Assembly (NCBI GenBank): GCA_016931775.1
Contig: JAFGEC010000184.1
Location: 1-42,805 of the forward strand
Direction of reading: 5' to 3'
DNA: 42,805 nucleotides
DNA from: Candidatus Zhuqueibacterota bacterium
GTDB taxonomy: Bacteria > Zhuqueibacterota > Zhuqueibacteria > Residuimicrobiales > JAFGEC01
Made by a program: the position numbers and the translations under genes. Below, one piece after another: positions 30,121-38,669 of the stretch. The notes beneath the pieces are model-generated. The model made no database searches. It had not been told where the DNA came from and worked only from the letters and a program-made list of their open reading frames with translations. Position 1 is the stretch's first letter. Every line of letters begins with the position of its first letter.

Positions 30121-30972
30121 ATGCCAAAGCAAAGAACAACCGGTGACAATGCGCTGCGGAATCATTATGTAATCTGCAACTGGTCTCGTAAAGCGGATAT
30201 CATTGTACGCCAGCTGCATGACACAAGTGTCCTGCATCGTTGCCCGATTATCGTCATCACCAAATTTCCGGAGGATATACCGCAAACTTCGGATCCGGAA
30301 TACAGGGGTATTTTGGTTGTTGCCGGTGATCCCACCAACAGTGAAATTCTCGAAAGGGCTGATCTCAAACACGCGAAAACCGTAATCGTGCTGGCAGAAG
30401 AAAATGACCCGGATAACGCTGATTCAAAAACAATATTAACCGTATTGGCTATCGATTCCATCAATCCAAACGCCCACGTCATTGTCGAATTATTGTCTTC
30501 ACGTAATGAAACCTATTTTCAGTATACCCATGCGGATGAAATTATCTGTTTGGAACAACTTGCCGAAAAGCTCCTGGCCCAGTCAGCGCTTACACCGGGA
30601 TTATCCCAGGTCTATATGGATCTTTTAACCCAATCGGCCGATACCAATGAAATTTATCAGGAAGTGGTCCCGGATTGTTTTATCGGTAAAAGTTATGCAG
30701 AGGTGGAAAAACAGATCATCGAAATCGATGACAAAGATATAATACTCATCGGATTTTCCACACGGGACATCAAAATGGTCAACGACCGAAAAGCCTATAA
30801 CGGTAGCGGTCATGTGATTCATGCGAAAAAGGTCATTATCAATCCCAAAAGTTCATCGAACGCAAAATACAGTAAACAATACCGGTTCCAACCAGGAGAC
30901 ACTATTTTTATGATATCTTATGAAGAGCCGGAAATTTGCACATATCTAAAAAACAGGGATAAAAATGAATAA
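30121..30972 (+). CDS. Stand-alone RCK/TrkA-N-like domain protein
   Basis: HYVICNWSRKADIIVRQLH...IIVITKFPED...VVAGDPTNSEILERADLKHAKTVIVLAEENDPDNADSKTILTVLAI, MthK-like RCK_N pattern; no TM segment; 4-nt gap from the channel gene. Confidence 0.85.
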   Translation: MPKQRTTGDNALRNHYVICNWSRKADIIVRQLHDTSVLHRCPIIVITKFPEDIPQTSDPEYRGILVVAGDPTNSEILERADLKHAKTVIVLAEENDPDNADSKTILTVLAIDSINPNAHVIVELLSSRNETYFQYTHADEIICLEQLAEKLLAQSALTPGLSQVYMDLLTQSADTNEIYQEVVPDCFIGKSYAEVEKQIIEIDDKDIILIGFSTRDIKMVNDRKAYNGSGHVIHAKKVIINPKSSSNAKYSKQYRFQPGDTIFMISYEEPEICTYLKNRDKNE

Positions 30973-31117
30973 AGACAACGTCTTGATTTTCCTTATTATT
31001 GCGGCGGTGATAGATACAGTGGTTCCGGTGCCGATCATGACTATTATCTTACTATTCGTTTATTTTCAAAAACCAGCCTGGTTTAAAAAGCTGGTTGACG
31101 ATATTTACCAGGACTAG
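30965..31117 (+). CDS. 50-aa membrane micro-protein, not in supplied ORF track
   Basis: ATG at 30965 overlaps the upstream CDS by 8 nt; translation MNKDNVLIFLIIAAVIDTVVPVPIMTIILLFVYFQKPAWFKKLVDDIYQD*. Confidence 0.6.
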   Translation: MNKDNVLIFLIIAAVIDTVVPVPIMTIILLFVYFQKPAWFKKLVDDIYQD

Positions 31118-31220
31118 ATCGACAGCACCGGATCATCAGTCAGGTCATGCAAACAATCAACTTAACCCGGCATCTGTTTTTTTGATGGATTGCTGATATT
31201 AGGAGTAAAGGAGGCGGATC

Positions 31221-31766
31221 GTGTTTTTACGTGAACTTTTTTATATACTTGTATTTTGTTTCACAATGAATTGCTTGGTAGCTGTTGCTTTTGGCAATGA
31301 ACCGGAGATTGTGAATCATGTGGACCTGAACCGATATGCCGGTTTGTGGTACGAAATTGCCAAAATACCCAACAGCTTTCAAAAAAAGTGTGCATTCGGA
31401 ACAACAGCGGAATATTCGCTGCAGGACAACGGCCTTGTCCGGGTTGTAAACCGCTGCTTCAAACCGGACGGCCGTCCGGTTGAAGCAAAAGGCATGGCCA
31501 GGATCGTGGATCCGGACACCAATGCACGGTTAAAAGTGAGTTTCGTTCGATTTTTGGGCAAAAACTGGTTTTGGGGAGATTATTGGATCATCGGATTGGA
31601 CGCGGATTATCAATGGGCGGTTGTTGGGCATCCGGATCGAAAATACGGCTGGATATTATCCCGCAAACCGGAAATTACCGGGGAATTGCGCCGTGAAATC
31701 GACAACTTGTTGACGCGGCAGGGGTATAATCCTGCGGATTTTGAAAATACGGCTGTGCAAAAATGA
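31221..31766 (+). CDS. Lipocalin family protein (Blc-like)
   Basis: VDLNRYAGLWYEIAKIPNSFQKKC, VVNRCFKPDGRPVEAKGMARIVDP, YGWILSRKPEI; GTG start with AAAGGAGG RBS. Confidence 0.92.
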   Translation: MFLRELFYILVFCFTMNCLVAVAFGNEPEIVNHVDLNRYAGLWYEIAKIPNSFQKKCAFGTTAEYSLQDNGLVRVVNRCFKPDGRPVEAKGMARIVDPDTNARLKVSFVRFLGKNWFWGDYWIIGLDADYQWAVVGHPDRKYGWILSRKPEITGELRREIDNLLTRQGYNPADFENTAVQK

Positions 31767-31959
31767 ATAAAAACCCATACTTCACAATGATTAAAATCGA
31801 AAAAGATAACTGCAAGAGAAAATTCCATTTGCACCGAATTTGTTAACGTATTTTTCAAATTCATTTGCTTTTTTAAAAAGATTTGCTCATCTTTATGATA
31901 AATATATTACTACCGTATCATTCGCAAAAATCTCCTAGTAAACAAGAGGAAGACACACC

Positions 31960-33063
31960 ATGAAAATTTTTCATATCATTCTTTGCTGTCTATTATTTGC
32001 ATGTACCCCGAAAAAACCGCAACAAAAATCCAAAACAGACCAACCCCCAAAATTCGTCATCCATCGAGGCTTAAACATGAGCCACTGGCTTTCGCAGACT
32101 GAAATACGGGGAGAAGAAAGAGCGGCTTATGTGACGGAAAAGGATTTCAAAATTGTGGCCGGAATGGGCTTCGATCATGTACGGATTCCGATTGACGAAG
32201 TTCAATTCTGGACTGAGGATGGCGCCCCGGAACAGGAGGCATTCAAACTGCTGCACAACGGTATCAAATGGAGTCTAGAAAACGGACTGCGTGTTATTGT
32301 TGATTTGCATACGTTACGATCTCATCACTTTAACAGAGCAGACAGCCGTAAATTGTGGGAAGATAAAACCGCACAAGAGCAGTTTATCGGTTTCTGGCAA
32401 CAGCTATCCTCAGAGCTGAAGGCCTATTCCGTCGACAGTGTGGCTTATGAAATAATGAATGAAGCGGTTGCAGAGGATCCGGAGGACTGGAACAATCTGA
32501 TGCAATGGGCCATCGGTGAATTGAGAAAGCTGGAGCCCGACAGAATTATCGTGCTGGGTTCCAACCGATGGCAAATACCGAGTACATTCAAGGACTTGCG
32601 CGTTCCGGAGGTTGACAGGAATATTATCCTGAGTTTTCATTTTTACACGCCCTTTTGTTTGACCCATTACAAAGCACATTGGAATCCCTACTATAAATAT
32701 GAAGGTCCTGTCTCCTATCCCGGCTGGTCCGTTGATACCACACTTTATGCCAATATGAATCCGGAGGTCCTCACCGAGGTCAAAAAGCACAACGGCTATT
32801 ACGACCGGGATGTTTTGGAAAAGGACATCTTGCAGGCCGTTACCGTCGCCAAACAATTCAACCTTCCCCTGTATTGCGGTGAGTTCGGCTGTTATCCGAC
32901 GACGCCCATAAAATCACGCCAGGCGTGGTACCGGGATATGATCGCTATTTTCGATAAACACGATATCGCATTCGCTCACTGGAATTACAAAAACGATTTT
33001 CCGGTGGTCAATTCGGATTTATCGCCGATTTCCGAAATCGTGGATATTATGGTGCCGAAATAG
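31960..33063 (+). CDS. Glycoside hydrolase family 5-like (cellulase) lipoprotein
   Basis: Lipobox LLFACTP; GLNMSHWLSQ, FDHVRIPIDE, VIVDLHTLRSHHFN, VAYEIMNEAVAEDPEDWN, LYCGEFGCYP (acid/base and nucleophile Glu regions). Confidence 0.9.
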   Translation: MKIFHIILCCLLFACTPKKPQQKSKTDQPPKFVIHRGLNMSHWLSQTEIRGEERAAYVTEKDFKIVAGMGFDHVRIPIDEVQFWTEDGAPEQEAFKLLHNGIKWSLENGLRVIVDLHTLRSHHFNRADSRKLWEDKTAQEQFIGFWQQLSSELKAYSVDSVAYEIMNEAVAEDPEDWNNLMQWAIGELRKLEPDRIIVLGSNRWQIPSTFKDLRVPEVDRNIILSFHFYTPFCLTHYKAHWNPYYKYEGPVSYPGWSVDTTLYANMNPEVLTEVKKHNGYYDRDVLEKDILQAVTVAKQFNLPLYCGEFGCYPTTPIKSRQAWYRDMIAIFDKHDIAFAHWNYKNDFPVVNSDLSPISEIVDIMVPK

Positions 33064-33252
33064 GTACCGGTGAAGGTACTGTGTATGGTGAAGCGGGAGA
33101 AATAAGTATCAGTAGCTGACCATTTTTCTGCTGCTCACCCGATCCCTTTATGTAAAGAGTTACTTAAACAATGATTAAAATGAATCCCATAGGCACGATT
33201 CATACACTCTTCACAACAATCGATTGACATATTTTACTAAAAAGGAGAAGAA

Positions 33253-33747
33253 ATGATGAAAAAATCACAGTCGCGAAGAGACTTTATCAATACCGGCTGT
33301 ATGATGTGTGCCGGATGTGCAGCCTTGTTTTCATCCTCCCGTCTTTATGCAAATGATGAAAAAAACCAGGAGATCGATCTTGACAGTTATACTTACTGCG
33401 CCTATCAATGTCCCGACGATTGTCCATTATTTATTGCCACTCAAAAAAACGACGTTGAGTTAAAAAAAGAGTGCTATAAAAACTGGAAGTGGAAAGAAAA
33501 ATTCGGCATGGATTTCGATCCGGAGCTGGTTTTTTGCTGGAAATGCAAGAATGAGGAAAAGCCTAAAAGCATGTTGGTGGAAAAATGCCCGGTGCGATTG
33601 TGTGCCCTTGAAAAGGGATACAAGACATGTATCCAATGTAAAACCCTGAAGGATTGCGATCAAAAGCTATGGTCTGATTTTCCGAAACATAAAGAGGCCG
33701 TTTTGGCGTTGCAGGAAAAGTACAAGGCAAATGCTGAAAAGAAATGA
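33253..33747 (+). CDS. Tat-signal, Cys-rich DUF3795-like protein
   Basis: SRRDFINTGCMMCAGCAALF twin-arginine-like leader; YCAYQCPDDCPLFIAT, CWKCK, CPVRLCALEKGYKTCIQCKTLKDCD. Confidence 0.75.
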   Translation: MMKKSQSRRDFINTGCMMCAGCAALFSSSRLYANDEKNQEIDLDSYTYCAYQCPDDCPLFIATQKNDVELKKECYKNWKWKEKFGMDFDPELVFCWKCKNEEKPKSMLVEKCPVRLCALEKGYKTCIQCKTLKDCDQKLWSDFPKHKEAVLALQEKYKANAEKK

Positions 33748-34158
33748 GATGCCCGATAAAAAACATTTCTATTATTTTTTTCAGCTGGTTTGATGTTTGC
33801 TGTAATTGAGTTGCAGTTATCAGTTAACGGTCATTCGGAAATGTATTGAACGCAAAGACGCGGAGGACGTAAAGAATCCAAGTCATTACAAATTAGCCAT
33901 TTCGGAAGCACAACATTTTTAACGAAAGGCCAAAAAGCAGGAGTATTGGTTCAAATAACTTTGCGTTAAGTGAAATTTTAAAGTTCCACTTCAACCTTTC
34001 CCACGCACACCTGATGTCGTACAAACAAATCACGATATTGCTTGCATTCGCGGTATAAAAATATTATTTTGTAAACAGAAATCTGCGGCGTTAGCAGATA
34101 CTAACGGAACGGTGCCGTCGTTTCCGAACGATATTACCATTTCCAGGCGAGGTAAAAA

Positions 34159-36300
34159 ATGAAAATTTTAACGACTGTCATCATCACCTTATTATTAACC
34201 GCTCTTGCAGCCAGCCAGACCGATCCGAAATACGAATCCTTTTTACAGATTGAAAGAGAAAAGCTGCCGGTGGCCGGCCAGGAGATTTACAACGGCGGCA
34301 ACATGGGAACCTACCGCTTCGGCGGCGGCAGCGGGGCCACCAGACGGATTGTGGACGCCGATCCCGAACTACCATTCGGCAAAGTTTTACAACTTTCCAT
34401 TCAGGGCGCCGGTGCCAATCCATGGGAACCACAGATGCAGACACCTGAAAACCAGGTCGATGTAAACACCGGGGATTATTTGTTTTATATTTTTTATATT
34501 CGGGCTCTCGAGTCTGCCGCAGATAATGGATTCGGCCAGGCTACGTTTTATGTACAGCGTTCCAGTTCACCCTGGACCGGGCTGGGTTCCTTGACTTTGA
34601 GTATCCGGCCGAGTTGGCAAAAATATTATGTGCTCGCCCGGGCCGGGGAAAATTTCCCCAAGGGTGAAATGGAGGTGACCATTCACCTGGGATACGTCAA
34701 ACAAAAGATAGAAATCAGCGGCATTATCGGATTAAACCTGGGTTCTGATATCGATCCGGCCGACCTGCCGCAAACGCCCATATACTATGACGGTATGGAT
34801 ACCAATGCGGCATGGCGCGCAGAAGCCCAGTCTCGCATCCGCAACCACCGTATGGGTGATTTGACCGTCAAAGTTAAAAACTCTAACGGCGAAGCGGTCC
34901 AAAATGCCCTTGTCACCGTGCGGATGACCAACCATGCGTATGGATTCGGCACGTTTATGGCAGAACTGGCATTGCAATCCACGCCTAATGCGCAAAATTA
35001 CATTGATCACGTCTTCGAGCTGTTCAACCGTGCAACAACCCCCTTTTACATGGGCGGCAATACGGATGATTGGGGCTGGTATGGCTCTTCGGGCCATTCA
35101 AAAAGTGCTTATCCGCAGCTGGCGGAATGGCTGCAGGACAACAATATTCCAACCAAAGGGCACGTGCTCATCTGGCCGGGCTGGGATTGGATGCCGTCGT
35201 TTTTTGAAGGACTGAAGGACAATCCCGCGGAATTGCGCCAGGCAATCGACGATCACTTGCAGGAGATTGTACCCATCGGAGAACAATACGGACTGGTGGA
35301 ATGGGATGTGGTGAACGAACCGTATTACAATCACGACGTCATGGACATTCTGGGTGATGATATTTTAATCGAATGGTACAACCGCGTTCATGAGATCGAT
35401 CCAAATCCCCGGCTCATTTTGAATGAATACAATATCCTGGCCGGAGGCGGTAAACAGGATTTTCAGGACAATCTGGCCCGCGTGATCGAACTATTGCAGA
35501 ACGGCGGTGCTCCAATCGGCGGCATCGGTATGCAGTGTCATTTCGACGCCAATTTAACCGGTATTCCAAGAGTACTGGAGATATTGGACCGGTTCGGCCA
35601 GTATGGGTTACCCATTCAGATCACTGAATTTGATATCGATATTTACGATGAGGAGATACAAGCGGCCTATACCCGGGATTTTTATACAGCCGTTTTCAGC
35701 CATCCTGCCACGGACAAAATCGTCATGTGGGGATTCTGGGAGGGCGATATGTGGCGTCCTAAAGGAGCACTCATTCGAACGGATTGGTCTTATAAAAAAA
35801 ATTATGACGCATATACCGATTTGCTGTTTAAGCAGTGGTGGACGGATACGGACGGATTCACGAACAGGGACGGTATTTTCTCCGTCAGGGGATTTTTGGG
35901 TGAATATTCATTGAGAGCGGAATTTGACGGTGTGACGGACTCAAAACGAGCCGTACTGACACAGGACGGCATCGAGATTGAGCTTGTGGTACCGACAACC
36001 GCAACGGAGATAGAATCCGGTGCAAAAAATCCCGTAGAGCACGGATTAAAACCCAATCATCCCAATCCCTTTAATGCATCGACAGTGATCGAATTTACGC
36101 CGAAAAGCAGCGGTAATGCCATTTTGTACATATACGATGTGCGCGGGACAGAGGTATTAAAAAAATGCCTGGCAGTTAAACGGGACGTTCCGCAGCGGGA
36201 AAAATTGACTTTGGATGGTCTGGCTTCGGGTTCGTACTTTTACATGCTGGCATGGCCGGATGGGACGAGGGAAAAAAGAAAAATGATGCTGTTGAGATAG
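34159..36300 (+). CDS. Glycoside hydrolase family 10 endo-1,4-beta-xylanase with N-terminal CBM-like region and C-terminal sorting domain
   Basis: GHVLIWPGWDWMP, VEWDVVNEPYYNHD (acid/base), LPIQITEFDID (nucleophile); C-terminus NHPNPFNASTVIEF...RKMMLLR. Confidence 0.94.
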   Translation: MKILTTVIITLLLTALAASQTDPKYESFLQIEREKLPVAGQEIYNGGNMGTYRFGGGSGATRRIVDADPELPFGKVLQLSIQGAGANPWEPQMQTPENQVDVNTGDYLFYIFYIRALESAADNGFGQATFYVQRSSSPWTGLGSLTLSIRPSWQKYYVLARAGENFPKGEMEVTIHLGYVKQKIEISGIIGLNLGSDIDPADLPQTPIYYDGMDTNAAWRAEAQSRIRNHRMGDLTVKVKNSNGEAVQNALVTVRMTNHAYGFGTFMAELALQSTPNAQNYIDHVFELFNRATTPFYMGGNTDDWGWYGSSGHSKSAYPQLAEWLQDNNIPTKGHVLIWPGWDWMPSFFEGLKDNPAELRQAIDDHLQEIVPIGEQYGLVEWDVVNEPYYNHDVMDILGDDILIEWYNRVHEIDPNPRLILNEYNILAGGGKQDFQDNLARVIELLQNGGAPIGGIGMQCHFDANLTGIPRVLEILDRFGQYGLPIQITEFDIDIYDEEIQAAYTRDFYTAVFSHPATDKIVMWGFWEGDMWRPKGALIRTDWSYKKNYDAYTDLLFKQWWTDTDGFTNRDGIFSVRGFLGEYSLRAEFDGVTDSKRAVLTQDGIEIELVVPTTATEIESGAKNPVEHGLKPNHPNPFNASTVIEFTPKSSGNAILYIYDVRGTEVLKKCLAVKRDVPQREKLTLDGLASGSYFYMLAWPDGTREKRKMMLLR

Positions 36301-36492
36301 AAAATGGATATCGAATTTGAATTCGAAAACTCTAAGAATTCCAGAATACTAAACCACCCGGTTGGCATTTATGTTCAGGGACCAGCAAACAACGGATTAT
36401 AATGCAGGGTATTAATTTGAAAAGAAAAACTGCAAGAAAAGTGTCGGTCATACAGCATAATATAAAAATGTGCAATCTAACGGAGTAACACA

Positions 36493-38652
36493 ATGTATGT
36501 AACCAATTATAATAATAACCAAAGAATCCTTTCACTTTTTTCTCTGTATGTCATCTTTATGACAATACTCATTACGTCTGCTTTCTCGCAAAACTTGTCC
36601 GTTTTTACAGAAAAAAAGTATGACACAAACCGGAATACACATAAAGATTCTCTGCTGTATGCAACCGTCAGCTTGAACGGAAACACAACCGGTCAATTGA
36701 TTTCATACCTGCAAAGGGGTGAGAATATTCTATTAGATTCACAGATTTTTTTTCCAATAGTCGGCGGGAAATATTTTCCTTTCGTACAGAATTATGGTTT
36801 GACGGTACAATATGGCAAAATTATTTCCTTTGCCGTCATTAATAACAATTATGGCTTTGTTGCATGTCAAAAGATAGAAATGGTACCGCCTGCAGAAATA
36901 TTCAATAATACGGTTATGGCTCCGGTTAATTTTCTGATGCGATCCATCGATGGAAGCATCAAGTTTATCAAAGCGGACCAGCACCTTGATATCACCGTTG
37001 AAGAACCCGAAAAAATTGGCGAACGAATTCCCGAAGCAAAAAACCTTGAAACTGTTTTATCTCAAAAAGGTTATATTGTCCAGCAGGGATCGATAAATCT
37101 TGCGAATGCGATTGAATTCTGTTCCGCCGGTTATTCGCCCGACTGCAATGGGAACAATGCCAATTTTCCTTACTTGGTTATACAATCTCCGCCATGCCCT
37201 GCTATCCCCTTCGTATATTCGATACCTATTACCTTTAGTATGAGGCCGGACGAAGCTATCATCATCATCGGCAGGACGCCTCCGCAATGCGCCTATTTTA
37301 GTTATCGAAGCTACTTAATGAACCGGTATTACGAGGATGAATCCCCCCATCGGGTTAAATTGTATGCAAGCCTGGGGGACACAAAAAATCTTTACAACCT
37401 CAATGACGGAAGGACTACCAGTGAAGTTTTTCAACGATTTTTTTTATTGATTTCAACGGCAGATGCAAATATGGAAAAAGCCATACGTGAAGCAGGCATA
37501 CAATCCGGAATCGATGAAAACAATATCTATATTGATGTCATTCCATCAGACATTGTCCGTATGGGCCTTGAAGAGAAAGCGGATTTAATCTCATTCCTTC
37601 ATCGGGTTTCTCTTGTCTCCGAACCGAATCAAAAGGAACTTTATTTAACCAGTCCACCGCTGGAAGTATTGCGTCTTACACCCGAGGAACAACTCGAGCC
37701 TGATTATATACCCATGCCGAAATTACGTACCCGAGGTTCCGGCACAACCGAATTTTTTCTGAATGCCGGTTTTGAGCAACTTGTGCAGAAAATCATTCAA
37801 AAATACAGCTCAAAATACAGAGCTATTCAACTGCGATCATCGGTTTGGTTGATGGAGGGATTGGAAGCCATTCAGTCCAGAACAAATGTTATAGGAGAGA
37901 CAAGGGATGCTCTCTATCTCCGTTCTGAAGAATTCGAATTTTTTAAGGATGACATAATTATTGTGTGCGGAGTGAACCACACGAAAACGAACAAGGCTAT
38001 CTATTGCAATGTCAGTTGCTACGGAGCCGAAAAATACAACGGCCTTGGAGGAATCACAAACAGAGAGTATGCGGGCACGGCACATGAATATCTATCCGAT
38101 TCCCTTTTGGCGGATTATTTTTATGTCTGGAAGTTTGCCCGTGACTCTCTTGATGCTTTTACATTTGTGGTTCCCCAAGATCCAAACCATACATTTACGG
38201 GAATTAATTATGGAGCCAAGTCCTTTATGGGATTCCGTGCTTATGTAGAACCCTCCACCAAAGTAGGGCCGGCTCCATGGGAAGTAATTATGGACCAAGC
38301 TATATTATTAAGACCACTCAATACAAATATTGAAGGGCATAAAAAAACCTTGCAGAATAATTGTCCCAATGTAACTGTTTTCCCGAATCCATTTAATTCG
38401 CGAACAAGCCTACAAATCACTTGCGACGTCCAATCGGATATCAAAATCACAGTTTTCAATCTTCAGGGAAAATTGGTTAAGGAATTGTACTCTGCAACCA
38501 GCTTTTTAGGAACCAAGGAAATTTTTTGGAACGGCAACGATTCCAATAATTTGCCGGTAAGTAGTGGTGTCTATTTTTTCAGATTGATCCATAAAAATCG
38601 GTATTCAAAAGAACAGGATATGATTGTAAGGAAGGTATTGCTCGTTCGCTAA
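36493..38652 (+). CDS. Large secreted protein of unknown function with C-terminal sorting domain
   Basis: Signal peptide; internal motif MRPDEAIIIIGRTPPQCAYFSYRSYLMNRYY; C-terminus VFPNPFNSRTSLQIT...RKVLLVR. Confidence 0.75.
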   Translation: MYVTNYNNNQRILSLFSLYVIFMTILITSAFSQNLSVFTEKKYDTNRNTHKDSLLYATVSLNGNTTGQLISYLQRGENILLDSQIFFPIVGGKYFPFVQNYGLTVQYGKIISFAVINNNYGFVACQKIEMVPPAEIFNNTVMAPVNFLMRSIDGSIKFIKADQHLDITVEEPEKIGERIPEAKNLETVLSQKGYIVQQGSINLANAIEFCSAGYSPDCNGNNANFPYLVIQSPPCPAIPFVYSIPITFSMRPDEAIIIIGRTPPQCAYFSYRSYLMNRYYEDESPHRVKLYASLGDTKNLYNLNDGRTTSEVFQRFFLLISTADANMEKAIREAGIQSGIDENNIYIDVIPSDIVRMGLEEKADLISFLHRVSLVSEPNQKELYLTSPPLEVLRLTPEEQLEPDYIPMPKLRTRGSGTTEFFLNAGFEQLVQKIIQKYSSKYRAIQLRSSVWLMEGLEAIQSRTNVIGETRDALYLRSEEFEFFKDDIIIVCGVNHTKTNKAIYCNVSCYGAEKYNGLGGITNREYAGTAHEYLSDSLLADYFYVWKFARDSLDAFTFVVPQDPNHTFTGINYGAKSFMGFRAYVEPSTKVGPAPWEVIMDQAILLRPLNTNIEGHKKTLQNNCPNVTVFPNPFNSRTSLQITCDVQSDIKITVFNLQGKLVKELYSATSFLGTKEIFWNGNDSNNLPVSSGVYFFRLIHKNRYSKEQDMIVRKVLLVR

Positions 38653-38669
38653 TCAACAGTACTCGCCAT

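Noticed and set aside
32410-32856. 148-aa minus-strand ORF
   Set aside because: Shadow ORF of the GH5 gene.
34089-34106. CGTTAG-CAGATA-CTAACG hairpin upstream of the GH10 gene
   Set aside because: Only a 6-bp stem; could be chance and matches no regulator I can name.
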